Origin: Coprinellus micaceus
Lineage: Eukaryota > Basidiomycota > Agaricomycetes > Agaricales > Psathyrellaceae
NCBI GenBank assembly: GCA_951394405.1
Contig: OX596337.1
Span: 1,984,001 to 2,048,000, forward strand
Length of the DNA stretch: 64,000 bases
Direction of reading: 5' to 3'
A program made the position numbers and the translations under genes. Below are positions 47,725 to 57,774 of the stretch, piece by piece (positions within the stretch are counted from its first letter, which is position 1; every line of letters starts with the position of its first letter). Under the pieces are notes generated by a model. That model ran no database searches, was not told where the DNA came from, and saw nothing but the letters and a program-made list of their open reading frames with translations.

Positions 47725-48731
47725 ATGAATCGCGCAGAAGTAGACCATCTCAAGTCGGGCGAGGTTAACCTCGGAGTGCGTTCGTCGTTATCCACCACCC
47801 TGGCCTCCACTAACGAGATTTCCAGACCTCAATCATGGCCGTTCAGTTCGAAGGCGGAGTCGTCATCGGCGCGGATAGTCGAACGACGACAGGATCGTAT
47901 ATAGTGCGATAGTTCCGAGTCTCCCAAGCCTCGCTGTGTCGCTGAACATCGCGCGATACAGGCCAACCGTGTCACTGACAAGCTCACCCATGTACACGAT
48001 CGAATCTATTGCTGTCGGTCGGGATCCGCAGCGGACACTCAGGCTGTCGCCGATATTGTTCACTACTATCTTCAAATGCATGCGTATGTATGCAGGTCTT
48101 TCTCAGCAGGCACAGCACTTATCGATATTCTCCTTAGCCAAACCTCTGGCGATCGACCTACCGTACATGTTGCCGCCTCCCTCTTCCAGAAACTCTGCTA
48201 TGAAAACAAGGACGCACTTAGTGCTGGGATTATCGTGGCCGGATGGGATAAAGACATCGGGCCCAGCGTATACAACATTCCTCTGGGTGGCGGCTTGTTC
48301 AGACAGCCATGGGCCATTGGAGGTGAGTGGAGCACCGTGCTGCACGTTGTCTCTTTGAGTCGAGACCTAACTCAGACCTACACAGGCTCTGGCTCGACAT
48401 ACGTTTACGGTTATTGTGATGCCACCTTCCAGGAGGGGTGGGGACGAGATGAGACGGTGAACTTCGTTAAGAACAGTGAGCGACCCTCCCTCCGAAATCT
48501 TGACCACGCGACTGACCATATTATACAGCCCTTGCACTTGCAATGTCAAGAGACGGGTCCTCGGGAGGTTGCATTCGAATGTGTGTTATCACTGAGGACA
48601 GCGTCGAACGTAGGTTCATTCCTGGTAACGAGCTTCCCAAATTTTGGGAGGGCAAGGACGTTCTGGGAGTCACGACTGGCAGGAAGTCCGTCTCTGGGGT
48701 TGAGGCTGTTCCTATGGCCGTGGAAGCGTAG
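47725..48731 (+). CDS. PRE3: 20S proteasome catalytic subunit beta-1 (Pre3/PSMB6)
   Basis: The propeptide [17 protein letters not shown] is followed by the mature start [19 protein letters not shown], placing the catalytic Thr at residue 18 directly after Gly. Further segments are [85 protein letters not shown] and [20 protein letters not shown]. Asp in GADSR and Lys in DKLTH are the other active-site residues. This is the caspase-like (post-acidic) protease of the core. The junction after YYLQMHA is best explained by a 54-bp intron ending at ..CCTTAG; nearer acceptors break the frame. The tail after [11 protein letters not shown] is longer than in yeast. RPN12 lies divergent upstream. Confidence 0.95.
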
Positions 48732-48865
48732 TGATCAACTGTATAATGATTCGTGTATACTATATTTCTTCTGGCGCACCAACTCATCTGCATGAGGATT
48801 GTTGGGTCGTATAACTTGGCGGACGCCGAGGAGAGGAAGCAGGTCGTAGATGGTACATATACGTG

Positions 48866-50279
48866 TTACAGGAGTTTCCGAACCTCGCGATCAGTGCCAA
48901 GGGACCAACTCGAGGTTGTAAGTTTATCATCTCCTTCAAACATCCGTAATCTCCATAGCGCCATAGCCACTGCAGCAACATCACCCCTCCGTAGATTCTC
49001 CTGGTCAGAAAACAACACGAAGGCGTTGCTAAGTTCGGAGCCTGGCCACTCGACGGGAGGAGAATGAAGGGATTTGTGAAGCCGCTCTCGATCTTGCTCA
49101 AGTTGTAAAACCCGAGCCAAAAATTTGTGAAGGGCGGCACGCTGTGCAGGATGAGGGAAAGCAGTGAGGCAATTGAAGACTGGGACCGTAGGGCTCGGGA
49201 GAAGACCGTCCAGATGTTGAAGGCCGTTGGAACAAGATTGGCAACCCGACGATACAGGTATGAGGGTGGACAGTGGTGGCAAAGGCTCGTTTGAAGACGC
49301 CTCTTCCTGTGGAGGCAAGGGGGACATTGATGGGTCCGCTTCGGCCGGCGGTACGACGAGGACAGCGACTGCGTTCTGAAATGGTACCGTCCCCGTGGAC
49401 TCCACTAAGCTAAGTTCCTCCTGGGTCAATCGGCGAAGTATGGTGTGAGGGTCCCCGTTTCGCATACGCTGTCGAACCTGATGCCGCATGCGCTCGCCAA
49501 GCTGTTCGAGCTCCTGGAGCACACGCAGGCGTAACAGATGTGTGACCTGGTGGGGGAGGTTTTTGCTGGGGATTAGGGGGGACTCGCGCGTTGCGCGTTT
49601 GTAGGGTTGCTTTTTGAGAAACTGGTCCACGGCTCCTCGGAGGCAGAGGCTGTAGAAGCTATGTCCTCCTTTTCTAGAGGTGTATTTGGAGTGCTCGAGA
49701 CCATCGGGAATGATTGCAAGGGAAGGCCCTCGCCCTCCATCCAATGAGGGGACCCGCACATACGAAAACCGAATCATAAAGTCTGAAAATGCGAGATTAG
49801 TATGAATACGCCGCGGAATGCCCAATTTACCTGACGGTAGGTACTGGTCGGTGACAGCGCACCGACGCAGTGGAGATGCAAGCATACGCACTTGAGGATG
49901 TCTCAGCCGTCGCGTCACGCACGGAAAGAACCAACAACGCACAGTATGGACTCGAGTACCACTTTCTCTCCTGCTCCGTCATCTCTCGAGGCTTGTCCGT
50001 CTCCCCCTTCCTAGCCTTGGCACCCTTTGGAAGGAACACTACCGGCGGGAGTGTTTTATGCAGTTCGTACGCTCTCGACTCGGTGATCGGATTGGGCTCT
50101 GAAGCCGAGAGTAAAATCGAACGCTCATACTTCTTGAAGTTGAATTGGGGCGCTTCGCGGAGCTGCTTTGGGTCGTGCAGAGATCTCCTCCGCTTAAATG
50201 GCTTGGAGAAAGGGAGAAACTTTGGTTTGTCGGCATCCTTGAGTATGGCTTTGACCAGACGTGGTGCAAGGCGAGGCAT
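48866..50279 (-). CDS. Conserved-looking basic protein, unknown function, possibly mitochondrial
   Basis: Exons joined by hand: MPRLAPRLVKAILKDADKPK onward, then KWYSSPYLRMLASPLRRC and DQYLPSDFMIRFSYVRVP, then a long last exon. The first 100 residues are very basic and contain FSKPFKRRRSLHDPKQLRE. The middle has an Arg/Gln-rich helix (LEQLGERMRHQVRQRMRNGD). A Cys pair (GCQSC) and Pro/Ser-rich stretches come later. Two introns each restore exact frame, which supports a real gene. The basic start and the SPY-LRMLASPLR block suggest a mitochondrial or ribosome-associated protein, but I do not recognise the family. The C-terminus may contain another intron, so the last 40 residues are uncertain. 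Tail-to-tail with PRE3. Confidence 0.65.
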
Positions 50280-50435
50280 GTTGGGCGCTAATGCCCACGA
50301 TGTGCTCGGACTCCGCCGCGATGACGGCAACATGCCCAGTCGGGGAGACCCCTATCAGCACTGCTTTCGCTACGCCGCAGGCCACGAGGACCTATAATAC
50401 CATGATTCGCTTTGAGCTCAGCAGTCTGTACCAAC

Positions 50436-52113
50436 ATGGCCTCTCGACTCTCAAGGAACTTCTTTCGCAAGGTCTCTAACAAGTCAAAGGAGCTTAAGGA
50501 AGAAGCCCCAGCGGTGCACCATGCAGTGACCGCACCAGATATCCAACCTGCTGTGACGTTGGTCGTAATTGGGTGTGGCCAACGAGGACGGGTGTGTATT
50601 CACAGTACCTCTCCTGCCCAGCCAGCTGATTGAGTCATGTAGACCTACTCGAAATACGCGCTCGAGTTTCCAGACAAATGCAAGGTCATCGCCATTGCCG
50701 AACCACGACCAGAAACGCGTAGAGCGTTCGCCAAAGCGCATAATATCGATCAAACTCTCGTCTTCAACACCTGGGAGCACTTGCTTGAAGCGTCGGAGGA
50801 GACTATCAAAACAGTTGGCAAGAGACTGGCCGACGCTGTCCTAGTCGCTGTCCAGGATCAGATGCACCTCCAAGTTGCCGCCGCGTTTGCTAAGCAAGGG
50901 TACCACATCCTCTGCGAGAAGCCGATGGCTACCACAGCGGAAGAATGCATCGAGATGGAAGAGGTGGTCAAAGAGGTTGGCGTCATCTTTGGGATGGGAC
51001 ATGGTGAGAATAAACCCGTTCAACCGTTCTGCGACGCAGTTGCTGATTCCGGGTCATCGCACTTTGACCTCCATGTAGTTATGCGGTATTCGCCGTACAC
51101 CAAGGAAATCTCAGAGATCATCGCATCTGGGTCTCTGGGTGAACTGGTTAACGCTGTGCATGTGGAGCCCGTAGGCTACTACCACTTCGCCCACTCCTAC
51201 GTCCGAGGGAACTGGAGAAATGAACAAGGTAGTTCATTCGCGCTTCTAACTAAATGCTGCCAGTATGTTTATCTCATCGTGGCTCATTGTTCTGGGATTC
51301 TTAAGCTCTTGATTTAGCGATATTGACCTTCTCTGTCATTGGTTTGGCCCGGCCACGCCCACAAGGGTCTCCTCCTTTGGTTCTTTGAAGCATTTTCATA
51401 AAGGCTCGAAGCCCATGGAGGCCAAGGGAGCTACCCGATGCCTAGAATGTCCCATTGAGAAGGGGTGTGAGTATAGCGCAAAGAAGAGTACGTCGTTCAG
51501 TGGTCATATGGCCCTTCTAGCTATTGACTGGTAATTTCCTTCTTGAACAGTCTATCTAGACCGCGTGTCGCAGGGTCATACTGGATGGCCACTCAAGCCC
51601 CTGGTTGACGGCGTTCCGGACATCGAGAACGTGACGGAAGCTCTTGCTACTGGACCCTACGGTCGCTGCGTCTACGACTGTGATAATGATGTTTGCGATC
51701 ATCAGGTCGTCAATCTCGAATTTTCGAATGGATCGACGGCCTCGTTGACGATGGTGGCTTTCAGTTCGACAATATGCGAACGCCAAACACGACTTCATTT
51801 CACACACGGCGAGATTGTAGGGGATATGAACAAGTACACCGTCACCGACTTCCGGAAGAAGTCCACCAAGACGTACACGCCCACCAGACTGGGGGGACAC
51901 GGCGGAGGAGATATTGGTCTGATCCGGGCATTCGTTGAAGCCGTTAGATCCGGGAACCAGCACGTACTCGGGACGACGGTGGAAGAGGTGCTCCAGAGTC
52001 ATCTAACGGTTTTCGCAGCGGAAGCCAGCCGCAAAGAAGGAAGGGTGGTGGATTGTCAAACCTTTGAACATGAAGCAAGGGGTTTAGTGGCGGCAGCTAA
52101 GTCCACTTCATGA
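50436..52113 (+). CDS. Gfo/Idh/MocA-family NAD(P)-dependent oxidoreductase
   Basis: Multi-exon gene starting MASRLSRNFFRKVSNKSKEL. The Rossmann fold begins TLVVIGCGQRGRTYSKYA (GxGxxG type), then VIAIAEPRPETRRAFAK, DAVLVAVQDQMHLQVAAAFA and the family signature YHILCEKPMATTAEEC, in which EKP carries the catalytic Lys. The C-terminal domain holds GHVMRYSPYTKEISEII, LLTKCCHDIDLLCHWFG and the Cys-rich CLECPIEKGCEYSAKKIYLD, then GHGGGDIGLIRAFVEAV. These enzymes oxidise or reduce sugars, inositols or related small molecules; the substrate cannot be read from sequence. The spacing of CxxCx5C looks like a structural or metal-binding element. The last exon is 51551-52113. Confidence 0.88.
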
Positions 52114-54516
52114 CCAAACACCTTTGCGATCGCTTTGTTTCCATGATCGGCGTGGTTCAATGAAACGCATTCTCTCGATGAGTACTGTGCCCTTTGAAAT
52201 TTGGTTCCGCGCGACCCCGATCTTGGCCAGAACCCCCGAAAGGTTCACCTCACTGCTACATTGACCCTCGATTCGTATTAAACCACTTTCGTCACCGTTA
52301 CGCCATGGTGTAGGCCCACACAAAGAGGTGGGCTGTATGATATGAAACGAATGTGGTGATAGGTGAACCCAGCGGCCACGCTCCGAGGCCATATCACACG
52401 GATATATGACTGATAAAACTACGTGCACCTGGCGGACGGCGCCAATGAAACCCTTAGAGTGACAAAGAAAAGTAGACCGATCAGACAGAGGACCATCCAG
52501 AGACGTTCGTGACCCTACCGAACTATCTCGCACGACAGTCTCAGGTCGGTAGCACAGCCTACGAGAAGCAATCGCGAAGCTGACTCGAGCTTTGAAAAAC
52601 TACAATTCAGGGCGAAGGCCTCTTGGTTCAGTTCCCGTTTTATGCTTCATTAAAGGATATGGAAGGGGACGGCGGGGAGGCGCTTGGTTCGAGGAACACC
52701 GTGTTGGCACATGCCGTTTGGCCCGCGGAGCCATTCAGAGTTGTGCATTACGACTCCCAATGTTGATCCCCGTCTCTCAGAAGTCCAAACTGGCACGGCC
52801 TTGGGACCGATAGGGTTCGAAGGCTCGGAAGTCCCCCCATATTCAGCCTTCTGCCTGAGGCTATACGAGTATATAAATTATCCAGCAATTGGCTCGACGG
52901 GTCGTTTACAAGCTCAAGGAAGGAGCCCGTGCTACCCCAGCCGGGCCTTCCTTTTGAATTTCCAGAGCTTTTGTGAAGGTGGCAGACCGGAGCCCAGAAT
53001 AGAAGGGCAGAGTTCCCCTAATAGTGTCGACCGAAGAGTCGGTGAATGTCTCCCCTTTCGAATCCAGGAGAAGGTAAATCCCAGAGAAAGGCTTTAGACA
53101 AGCCCAACAGCGGTGAAGATAACCGGTACTTGCAAGCTGGACTCGTCACTGTGATTTATGCCAGAATTCGCCTGCTGCATTGAGTCAATTAATAGGACGA
53201 AGGGAAAGACACCCCCGATCCTCAGGACCGTTGACCCCAGGTAGCAGGTGATGGCATGGACGAAGATCGGAGATGATGTAGCGGCGCTCGCGAAATGTGC
53301 TCTGAGATACGCGCATCCTGGGCACGAGGATTTGCGAGACGGGTGGGCACATCTTGGTACACTATGATGGTGTCCGAATCGACAGAGGTATAATCGAGAA
53401 GAGGTGGGAGCATAGAGTTCGAGTGAAACGGCCTACGCGACGGCCGCCGCCGAGCACCTGGCGATAGCAGCATTCTAGACCAACAGTAATCCTCGGGGTA
53501 TGCTAGGTAAAGGGTAAGAAAATTAAAACATGGCGCACAGAGGACCATATGTCATCTACCATATTCTTCCGCGAAGCGCACGGTATTTTTCAGGGATAGT
53601 AGCAGCCCGGTGTGCTCTTTCGCCTGACCCTGGCCTTTCTGCAGAAAGGTGGGGTACGAAAGGGATTCCAAGTGACGACCAGGGTCCGAATCGAATGGTA
53701 GACGATGAGATCTTCCTCTCCCATCGACCTATTCAATTGTTGTCGAATGAAGATCCGAGATGTGCAGCATGTCGTCGAGGTAGGGTCAAGTCTATGATGG
53801 CGAGAGAACAGGTGTGTGATCAAGAAAAGGTCACCACATCCGGATCCGGCGCCTGCCACAGCGGCTACAGAGTCCGATCACCAGGTGAAGGACTCGGCGC
53901 CAAAACATGACAGGTCGCCATGAATGTCATTTACTTCCACCACGATGAGGTCCTGGTAAGTGTACTTGTCCTTCCCTGGTTGACAGCACGCGTAGGGACC
54001 CATGTATGTACCTCGTGCGTTGCGTTTCTGCCGTGGGCCACCATGCGTGGAATTATTATTGAGTTCTTCGCGCTTCTCCGAGCTAGAATGAACCACTCAC
54101 TTCGCCCAGGCTAACTCTGAAAAGATCGTAGGACTCTGGACTCAGGGATGAAACTCGTATTATATAATTGTGATCTCTGAGCTCTACTGGGGCTTGTGCA
54201 GCTTAGGTCAAGTACACTTGCCTTTGTCACGGTGCTTCGTGCTTTCCCACTTCTCTCGATCGCAAGGAGCGACCAGATTGATCTCATGCAATGGCGCGGT
54301 TCTTGTGTGCTGATAATGGATTGTTTGGAATACCCTGAACCAACTCGATCGTATACTGAAGGAACCATCGTTCCTCTCGCTTGCCAGGTATAAAAGAGGT
54401 CGTCCAGTTCCGGCGTAATCATTCAGCAACTCCTCCACATCCGTTTCTATCCCTCGACTTGACGCCCCGTACATCGATTTCCACGACTCCCCCTTTCAAA
54501 AGTACATCTATTAAAC
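52114..54516. other. Gene-poor region
   Basis: About 2.4 kb without a family-supported frame. The longest frames (for example 52108-52533 minus, 53530-53910 plus) are overlapped by others and have no splice partners. The last 130 bp is the promoter and leader of the next gene, with a TATA box at 54389. Confidence 0.45.
54389..54396 (+). promoter_or_regulatory. TATA box of the small unknown gene
   Basis: TATAAAAG, 121 bp before the ATG at 54517 and followed by a C/T-rich leader. Clear TATA boxes are uncommon in this window and suggest a strongly or conditionally expressed gene. Confidence 0.6.
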
Positions 54517-55297
54517 ATGGATCAAATGGTCTATCTCAACGCCATATTGCTGCCCTCTGACGGTTCGTCCGCCTTCTCTTCAGCTGACCAGGATCTGTAC
54601 CAACCATGTTACACCAACCTGTCAGGCCGCCCACCCTCGCTGGTCGAGTTGATGCTCAGGTTGGTGTCTCCATTACGAAATTTGCTGAAGGGTAATTAAG
54701 GTCACGGCTAATTATGCTGTTAGCCCGATGGCGCACCCATCGAACCCCGCTTCATACTCCAACCCGCCTGCATTCATGCCTCATCCGGAGGTCTTCATGG
54801 ACTACGTGTGTCACGCTCCGTTCACTCGAAAACCTCTGGCGCAACTGACTCCTCTCTCGTAGATCGCGGAGATTGGGGCGGGAGCTTGGAAGTACCAGGT
54901 AGGTCCAAACCGCCTATCACGTTCGAACCTACCGACTGATAAACTTTACTCGGCACCAAAAGCTCGTCGAGGCTCTGGACGGGATGAACAAGAAGTTCGC
55001 CAACCCCTACATCATTTTCTACCCGACCGTATCCCGAGATGGGATGCCCTTCCCTGTCAATAAGTGTATCAAGGACATCCAGGGTAGGGCGTTCAAGGAG
55101 CCCCATGCCTGGAGAGGTAACATCGTTATCGCCAAGTACCGCGACGACCCCTTCACCTCGATGATCGATGCGTCCATGGCCGATTTCGCCATCCTCAAAA
55201 ACTTCCTCCTCACCCATGGCTGCCCTCACAAGGTACTGCGTTCGCAGCTGAAATTGTCCCTTGGAATGGAACTGATCGCTTCGCATTTCAGGCCTAG
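54517..55297 (+). CDS. Small protein of unknown function, likely agaricomycete-specific
   Basis: Five exons (54517-54659, 54724-54805, 54863-54898, 54963-55232, 55292-55297) encode about 178 residues. The first 75 residues are hydrophilic, with Ser, Pro and Asn. The globular C-terminal half contains GAGAWKYQLVEALDGMNKKF, PYIIFYPTVSRDGMPFPVNK, CIKDIQGRAF, HAWRGNIVIAKY and ASMADFAILKNFLLTHGCPH. There is no signal peptide, membrane helix or known catalytic motif. Four introns that all keep frame, plus a TATA box, argue for a real, expressed gene. The last exon adds only Ala and a stop; reading through instead would extend the protein to 55379. Confidence 0.72.
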
Positions 55298-55515
55298 ATG
55301 CTCCACGAAGGGGCGAATCGCTGGTGCTTCACTTGCTCGGTCTGTCGGCGTTCTGTGCCCACTGTCGCGTAGTTTCTAGCTTTAGGTTTTTTTTTTTTTT
55401 TTTGAGAAAAGTGTATTCGTAAACCACAATATCATTCGGCTAGGTGTTTCCATCCTATAAAGGTACAAAAACATGCAAACAAGGGTCACTTACATGGAGC
55501 GAAGCGTGGTAAGTA

Positions 55516-56957
55516 TCACAGCTCCTGGTGCTCCAGGACTTTGGGTTTCTCCGCAGCAGCCTCGGCCTTCTTCGCTCGCTCCGCCAACTCTTGTTCCCTC
55601 CTCTCAGGAATGCAGTGGAGAGGGGGATCAGTCTTGAGATCAATAGGCCTCAGTGCGACCTTGCCTACTTTTCGATAGGTCTTGTGGTCACGGTAGAACT
55701 GCTTCCAGTGTTCGATACCCTGCGGCAGTTATACACGATTAGAGTTACACCACGGGTACGGCAAGGGCGAAACGACATACGTCTCGTTCCTCTTGGGTCA
55801 GGCCGCGCTTGTCGTGTGTCATATGCTCCTTGAAGCAGCCAGTTCCAAACGCCCTGGCGCCCTCCTTTCCGGCTCTATACGTTCCAGGGCCCGTGTGGGT
55901 CAGTGGACTGGCCAAACATCTACGGAGCTCCAACAAAATCACGCACAAGATGTGGTATGAGCCACCCTTCTGGTACGATTTGCCCTTGGTCACATCGTAG
56001 ACTTCTCCGTCAATCTGAAATGAAGAAGTGAATGGTAAAGATAAAATAACATATCCGTCAGTTTACAGTTGCAAAACGGTAAAGCGCAGCACAGGACCGC
56101 AATGGTGGAAAACGTACCGCGACGTAGATGGGCTTGTTAGGTTCCTCTCCATTAAATGTCGCAAGGTATTCCGGAGAAAACAAGCGGCCGCCTTCCTGTA
56201 AGCGATATGCAAGTCAGCTGTGCAATCCCAGAGAGGTGGTGCCAGTAGGCATTTTGACGGTGGTGGGAATGAGGGACTCGGACCGTGACGGCTTTTAACG
56301 GAACGCATGGCCGTACATTCAGGCAGAGAGGTTCAATCTCCTGGTAGCGAACGTAGGCAAAAGTTGACATACGGCTGCAGTTTGATTGGGCTGCACGCGG
56401 TAGTGGCCACTCTCCCTCCGCCGCGTCCCACTCGCCCAGTTATTCAGCCCCCCACACCGTACTCAGAAAGCAGTGGCAATATTCACAACTCACCGGAATG
56501 TAACTCTTCAGTTGTAGCCATCTCGTCTCATAGTCCCACGTGTAACTGTTCGTCACGAACTTCCCGCTCAGCGCGACAACAACCGCAACCACCAAGAGGA
56601 ACTTGAGGACCGCCAGCACGCCGACCTCCTTAACCTCTGTAGGGTCTGATCGCAATGCTTTGACCTTCTCACCTCGTGCAACCGCCTCGTCGTGTGCCTT
56701 CTTCTCCTCAAGCCAATCCTGGTGCAACTTTTCTTGTTGGACGCGATATTCGTGATACCTGCACGAATTAGTGCTAGTCTTGAGTTGCTATCCAGGCGTA
56801 GGAGTATGGGGACTACTCACGCGAGGAAAGGCCTATTTGCACTCTTATTGGTAACTTTGCGACCAGGGATAGCAGGGTCATCTTCGGTGAGGTTCTCCGC
56901 CTTCTCCCTGAAGGCAGGCGGAGCAGGGCCTCCCGCAGCTTCCTTGAACCACGACAT
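55516..56957 (-). CDS. Membrane-anchored cytochrome-b5-like (MAPR-type) haem-binding protein
   Basis: Minus-strand gene from ATG at 56957 (MSWFKEAAGGPAPPAFREKA) to TGA at 55518-55516. An N-terminal charged region with helix YHEYRVQQEKLHQDWLEEKK precedes one membrane segment (VLAVLKFLLVVAVVVALSG). The b5-like domain then reads RLFSPEYLATFNGEEPNKPI, YVAIDGEVYDVTKG and GSYHILAGRDAARAFGTGCF, the MAPR (progesterone-receptor component, Dap1, neudesin) signature. A basic tail has WKQFYRDHKTYRKVGKVALR and a Lys/Glu/Ala-rich end. Dap1-type proteins bind haem and support P450 enzymes in sterol synthesis, mostly at the ER. This member differs by the 90-residue cytosolic region before the anchor. Confidence 0.85.
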
Positions 56958-57774
56958 GATGAGAAAAGGCTAGGCAGAGAACTCCAGAGGGAGTAGCGAG
57001 GATGTCGCCGGCGTCAAGATGGTCAAGGGCAAGGGGGAACGAATGTCAACCTCAGATAAACGGACGCTTGATAACGCGACACGGGAGGTTGGGCAGTGTG
57101 GGCGTTTGATTGGGAGTGAGGTGCGCCTATTGTCCACATGGGGGAGGAATGCGGTGACGGCGCCTATATTCGGAACAGGCACACGTGTCCCCGGAGGCCT
57201 TCTTGTCCTTGTGTTCATCGAGGCCGAGTGCCCGACTCTTGCGTACATTTCTCGATTCTAAGACAAGTAAAAAACCTAATGAGGAGACAAAGGGCTACAG
57301 CAGAAATTTCTTTCCATTGGTACATATACAGATGGATAACGTATTGCTAGATGGAACAAGGATTGAATATTATTAGTGGTGATGACCGATACCTGGATAT
57401 AGGGCTCAAGGTATATGGTGTCTAAGGTAGTGGCAGTATTAAGTGTAAACTAGAATGTTATGGGAAGAAGGGACGACGACCAAGAAGCGTGTGTTAGAAG
57501 AATAGGACGGTGATTAAGATGAGGAGAGAAAGGGTAGGGTGGAGCTGTGGGAACCAGAACGAAAAATGAGAAACATAGCCTCCAGGGTCAGACAGGGGAA
57601 GAAAAGCACAAAGTCTCGATCGTCATAACATAGGGAGTGATGAATGCTTGTGGGAGGAACAGATGCGCATGTGGAGATGTGGCAGATGGAGAGCGAGAGG
57701 ATGCATGGGACGGTGGATGGAATGCATAGGCACAGCATAGCGAGGAACGAAAGCAAAGGCGACAAGGAACGGTC
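56958..57774. other. Intergenic region with 3' flank of the RGS gene
   Basis: About 800 bp. The right part (57420-57774) is purine-rich on the plus strand, so pyrimidine-rich on the sense strand of the RGS gene, and is probably its 3' UTR. The left part holds the promoter of the cytochrome-b5-like gene. No gene seen. Confidence 0.5.

Noticed and set aside
52800..52840. GGTTCGA sequence resembling a tRNA B box
   Set aside because: No matching A box or cloverleaf nearby.
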